This document shows, piece after piece, positions 61,566 to 64,000 of a stretch of 64,000 nt of DNA. The translations under genes were made by a program, and so were the position numbers. The notes under the pieces were generated by a model. That model made no database searches. It had not been told where the DNA came from and saw only the letters and a list, made by a program, of their open reading frames with translations. Positions within the stretch are counted from its first letter, which is position 1. Each line of letters starts with the position of its first letter. This DNA is from Prostheceraeus crozeri (lineage: Eukaryota > Platyhelminthes > Polycladida > Euryleptidae). The stretch lies in NCBI GenBank assembly GCA_907163375.1, contig CAJQUW010012914.1, positions 27,426 to 91,425 of the forward strand, written 5' to 3'.

Positions 61566-62540
61566 TCATCCAATACTTGGAGAATATTGGTGGTAAGGAG
61601 GGTCCATTAAACCACTCAACATCCAAATTATCTTTCCAGCCCCATTGGTTAGGTGAGATTCCGCTTCTTGGATTTCTTTCGTGGGATTTGATCCATATAT
61701 GTGTGATGTATTGAGCTCGTGCCACTTTATTTTTCTTACAAATGGTGGCAAAAGTGAGAAATTGATTTTTTTGATAATTCGGAACGGATCGCTCTCAATG
61801 AAAGTCCCACTCAACTTTGTGAATAACTCTAAACGACCTTCGTTAGTACTCTCCGTGTTTTTTATTCCATAAAGGCGACAAACAAATGCTGATGCCTCTA
61901 TACATGTTGCATCAATAGTAGTTTCGCATGAAATATCCTTGAATGCTTGAATGAATTTTTGTGATGAGTCTTTTTCAAGAATTTGCATGGGTTTCACTTT
62001 TCCTTTTCGATAGAAGGCGGAGGTGCAATCACTTCCAGTTAATGCGTGTAAAAAAGGCAAACACAAGGGTAGATCTTCAGATATGGAACGAAGATATTTC
62101 AAGATGCTGTTGATGTTGATGTTTCGGCGGTTTAATGATGTTCCACAATCCATAACAATTTGAATTTTCGTTTCTTCAGAAATCGTCTTCGCAAGAAAAT
62201 ACTGAAGAAGAATAAGTGCGTCGGTGTCTGATGATCGTACGACGAATCGTTTAATTTCTTTGAGTTGATGAAGATGATAAATAATAAGTGTATCAGCTTC
62301 TTCGTGAAAACAGTGGAAATTCACTGGTCGCTCTACGCAAATTTCATTTCCTTCCACCTTCAGTTTTACGCAAGAGCCACCATGTGAAACGGAAACCGTC
62401 TGTTCACCTATGATATTCAAGTAGTGCGGTGCTGTCCATTCTTTCATGCAAAATTCAGCGAAGTTTTCTTTGAACTTTTCATTCCTAAGAAGTTGATTTC
62501 CTTTCATCATTGAATTTTGATCAAGGGAAATAACTTTCAC
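61566..62540 (-). CDS. HEEADT-family protein, possible PIN/FEN-like nuclease, unnamed
   Basis: This is a single 324-codon frame, the longest in the second half of the window. Residues around 78-90 read CFHEEADTLIIYHL, around 102-112 RSSDTDALILL, and around 160-172 LHALTGSDCTSAF, followed by GKGK-like RKGKVKPM and FVCRLYG. I know this motif series (HEEADTR, DDTDVLVLL, HALTGCDTTSxFxGKGK) from many uncharacterised, often multicopy invertebrate proteins. The spaced acidic residues recall PIN/FEN-type nucleases, but that is inference. The upstream in-frame stop is only about 10 codons before the first Met, so an N-terminal part may be lost. Soon after the stop another frame continues as an acidic EETLMEEKDS tail (to about 61487), suggesting a frameshift. 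The Cys-rich C-terminus often seen in relatives is absent. It is probably a mobile-element-derived gene and probably decayed. Confidence 0.6.
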   Translation of the reverse strand: MKVISLDQNSMMKGNQLLRNEKFKENFAEFCMKEWTAPHYLNIIGEQTVSVSHGGSCVKLKVEGNEICVERPVNFHCFHEEADTLIIYHLHQLKEIKRFVVRSSDTDALILLQYFLAKTISEETKIQIVMDCGTSLNRRNININSILKYLRSISEDLPLCLPFLHALTGSDCTSAFYRKGKVKPMQILEKDSSQKFIQAFKDISCETTIDATCIEASAFVCRLYGIKNTESTNEGRLELFTKLSGTFIESDPFRIIKKINFSLLPPFVRKIKWHELNTSHIYGSNPTKEIQEAESHLTNGAGKIIWMLSGLMDPPYHQYSPSIG

Positions 62541-62586
62541 TTGATGTACAACAGATCAGTAGTGAAAACTGTGCCCTACTTGCCAG

Positions 62587-62830
62587 GGATAGGTACATGG
62601 ATAGGTACATGTAAAGTTTAGTGTTATCAATAGGTACATGGATAGGTACATGTAAAGTTTAGTGTTATCAATAGGAACATGGATAGGTACATGGATAGGT
62701 ACATGTATACTTTAGTTATCGATAGGCACATGGATAGGTACATGTATAATTCAGTGTTATCAATAGGAACTTGTATGAGATCTGTTTTACTGGATAGGTA
62801 CATGTGTTTGGTACACTGTGTTTCGGAACG
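62587..62830. repeat. Minisatellite, about 41-bp unit with GGATAGGTACAT core
   Basis: About four imperfect units are arranged head to tail. Each contains GGATAGGTACATGTA, a TTTAGTGTTATCAATAGG segment, and sometimes a doubled 12-base GGATAGGTACAT core. The distal units decay toward 62830. It lies about 45 bases upstream of the start of the HEEADT frame. Confidence 0.85.
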
Positions 62831-63071
62831 TCTATGATCGAACTTGTGTGGTTTGGTTCTGAGCACTTGGGTACGTACCGATAGACGTCCGTTGTTTGAT
62901 TTTGAATGGGTTTGCTCAATTGCGACTATTGTGACAATTATTTTTAATGTAGCACTATTTAGATGTGAAACTTTACTGTGCAGTTATGATTTAGTTGCTC
63001 CCCAATAAGAAAACCAATTCCAGAACTATGTTTAAAATGAAAAGACAAGAGATTTACAATGTAAGTTTAAT

Positions 63072-63182
63072 TTAAGCGTGAAAAATAAATGAGGGGTGCA
63101 AATCACGTCCCTCAGGCGACTCCATGATCTTCAAGAAGTCATCACACCACTCATGGAATGTCGGATTTTTTACTAAAGTCAT
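63072..63182 (-). pseudogene. C-terminal part of small minus-strand gene (frameshifted)
   Basis: It is a 36-codon frame with FHEWCDDFLKIMESPEGRDL. It overlaps the end of the neighbouring upstream frame (63185-63364) within a few bases, as if one frameshift split a single gene. The region is GC-richer than its surroundings, and the peptide looks coding by composition. No family is recognised. Confidence 0.4.
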
Positions 63183-63184
63183 GG

Positions 63185-63364
63185 TCACATTCGTGTACCG
63201 GACACTTCACCGGTAGTCCATTCCGCCTTTGAAGTGCAGAGACAGTCAAGGTCCTTCCATAGGGCCACTTTGCAGCCGCAAGACAGATGCATGGTCATGT
63301 CCAACTGACCTCCCATAATGACTTGGCTGTCATTTTGAAAATAAAATAGTGGTTTTGAGGACAT
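63185..63364 (-). CDS. Small minus-strand ORF, 59 aa, function unknown
   Basis: It starts at ATG (63362-63364) and ends at a TGA (63185-63187). The peptide is cysteine-containing (LSCGCKVALWKDLDCLC) and may bind metal, but it matches nothing I know. A minus-strand TATA element (63421-63429) lies about 57 bases upstream of the ATG. A second minus-strand frame follows immediately, probably the rest of the same gene after a frameshift. The gene is divergently oriented to the one starting at 63589, with a short shared promoter region between them. Confidence 0.45.
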   Translation of the reverse strand: MSSKPLFYFQNDSQVIMGGQLDMTMHLSCGCKVALWKDLDCLCTSKAEWTTGEVSGTRM

Positions 63365-63420
63365 GCTTCTTGTTATGGAACGTTGAGGATAAGTACTTAA
63401 CAGTTTGGAACAATGTCATC

Positions 63421-63429
63421 CTTTATATA
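63421..63429 (-). promoter_or_regulatory. TATA-like element for minus-strand gene
   Basis: The minus strand reads TATATAAAG, about 57 bases upstream of the ATG of the 59-aa frame. Neighbouring AT-rich sequence makes chance occurrence possible. Confidence 0.4.
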
Positions 63430-63467
63430 GTTATATATATTCTTTAGGGAAGTTCGGTACCTCTCTG

Positions 63468-63472
63468 ATTGG
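63468..63472 (-). promoter_or_regulatory. Inverted CCAAT box
   Basis: ATTGG within TCTGATTGGCTG is the usual Y-box/NF-Y form. It lies about 30 bases upstream of the TATA element at 63500 and between the two divergent genes. Confidence 0.45.
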
Positions 63473-63499
63473 CTGTTAGGATTTCCTTTGTTTAAAAAG

Positions 63500-63507
63500 T
63501 ATATAAG
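63500..63507 (+). promoter_or_regulatory. TATA box for plus-strand gene
   Basis: TATATAAG is preceded by a CCAAT-type box and followed about 80 bases later by the ATG at 63589. A start site near 63530 would fit the usual 25-30 base spacing. Confidence 0.55.
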
Positions 63508-63588
63508 TCCGAGGTTTGTACCAATTCTTATCAAAGGTTCTAATCCTCACGTTTACAAGTTACAATTATTTTAAATCTACAAGTCATA

Positions 63589-64000
63589 ATGGATCGCAAA
63601 CAGAAAGCCGCAGTTGAGAACGGTACTGCTGATCGTACCACTTCGCCAGTGGAACGTACCAGTACACCTCCCCAATCTCCGATGGAGCGATCGACAACAC
63701 CAAACAAGGAGCCGTGGTGTTCACCCAAGCCCCTGCATCGTTTCGCCCGACTACTCGAGTGATGAGGATAGTGACGTATCAATTGAGATGATGCGTCACA
63801 TGAATAAGAAGTCCATGCGAACGCCACTTTATGGACGGGTCACGGTCAAAGTCAAGAACGCCCCGAAAAAGGTATCACACCATAACGGGTGTTCATGAGG
63901 ATGGAGCCGAACGAGCGGAACCTCACAACCGCTCTCGAATTTTCGGTCATCGACCTTGACACACCACGTCGCTGTCCCTGTGCGCCCAAGAAGACCAGGA
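63589..64000 (+). CDS. Plus-strand gene with Ser/Pro and acidic segments, partial, two frame changes
   Basis: A first frame from ATG 63589 gives a Ser/Thr/Pro-rich peptide (TSPVERTSTPPQSPMERS) and stops at 63761-63763. In the +1-shifted frame a coding-looking peptide with DYSSDEDSDVSIEMM, then a basic TPLYGRVTVKVKNAPKK, runs to a stop at 63896-63898. The original frame then reopens at ATG 63892 (or 63901) with NLTTALEFSVIDLD and CPCAPKK and is still open at the window end. Two opposite shifts suggest one decayed gene, or sequence errors. The Ser/acidic/basic layout is reminiscent of regulatory or DNA-associated proteins. No family is recognised, and a viral or large-transposon origin is possible but unproven. 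It is clearly GC-richer than flanking DNA. Confidence 0.45.

Larger units (their letters stand above)
55413..64000 (+). other. Intron after the catalytic-loop exon, or gene end unknown
   Basis: No kinase C-lobe exon was found here, so this is either another long intron (consistent with the 15-16 kb introns before it) or the gene is truncated. It is mostly mobile DNA. In 56270-56925 there is a very AT-rich stretch with no gene, and 60030-60600 and 60910-61560 hold nothing recognised. Confidence 0.45.

Noticed and set aside
1-64000. CRISPR arrays, rRNA genes, bacterial operons, long terminal repeats of an intact retrovirus-like element
   Set aside because: No regularly spaced repeats, rRNA-like blocks, ribosome-binding-site-led gene clusters or paired LTRs were seen.

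Overview
The window looks like part of a large, AT-rich invertebrate (non-vertebrate metazoan) nuclear genome. It has spliced exons with GT..AG borders, introns of 3 to 16 kb, and a very dense, diverse load of DNA transposons, LINE remnants, tRNA-derived SINEs and a Penelope-like element. I see no operons, bacterial-style genes or CRISPR arrays. The species cannot be fixed from the sequence alone.

The only clearly recognisable host gene runs left to right on the + strand. It is a LIM-domain kinase (LIMK-type) gene, seen in part: a probable end of the PDZ domain (1-80), a serine-rich linker exon (3339-3512), and four kinase-domain exons (20084-20348, 23923-24010, 39249-39364, 55347-55412). Among the kinase exons the splice phases agree exactly, and the joins fall where LIMK proteins are contiguous. 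The window carries the P-loop, the catalytic lysine region and the HRDLN catalytic loop. The DFG segment and the rest of the kinase should lie beyond 64000; the LIM domains should lie before position 1.

Everything between the exons is intron filled with mobile DNA. In order: a hAT-like end and an inverted-repeat MITE (1-1.3 kb); a tRNA-SINE (5.4 kb); a degenerate foldback copy (7.1 kb); an 861-bp hAT element with perfect 8-bp target duplications (12.4 kb); a truncated LINE with a 20-bp target duplication (15.7 kb); an intact 708-bp foldback (17.3 kb); a broken hAT-type transposase gene (21-22.6 kb); another foldback with a nested MITE (24.4 kb); LINE 3' ends (28.5 and 29.4 kb); a SINE (30.3 kb); a DD41D mariner (34.3 kb); an RTE-like LINE cut by a 256-bp MITE (35.8-36.8 kb); a LINE RT remnant (40 kb); a three-layer nest of foldback, MITE and Penelope-like element (41.6-43.2 kb); a 232-bp palindrome (44.8 kb); a CT microsatellite (47.1 kb); a second DD41D mariner (49.7 kb); and a Tigger-like MITE beside a foldback (51.6 kb).

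After the last kinase exon come a 735-bp hAT element (55.5 kb), a LINE split by several inserts including a third DD41D mariner (56.9-60.0 kb), and a long minus-strand ORF of an unnamed invertebrate family with a HEEADT motif (61.6-62.5 kb). A 41-bp minisatellite (62.6 kb) follows. Last, at the right edge, there is a compact, GC-richer, divergently oriented pair of small coding regions with recognisable TATA/CCAAT promoter elements (63.07-64 kb). That pair is unlike the rest of the window and may be the edge of a separate large mobile or virus-like insertion.
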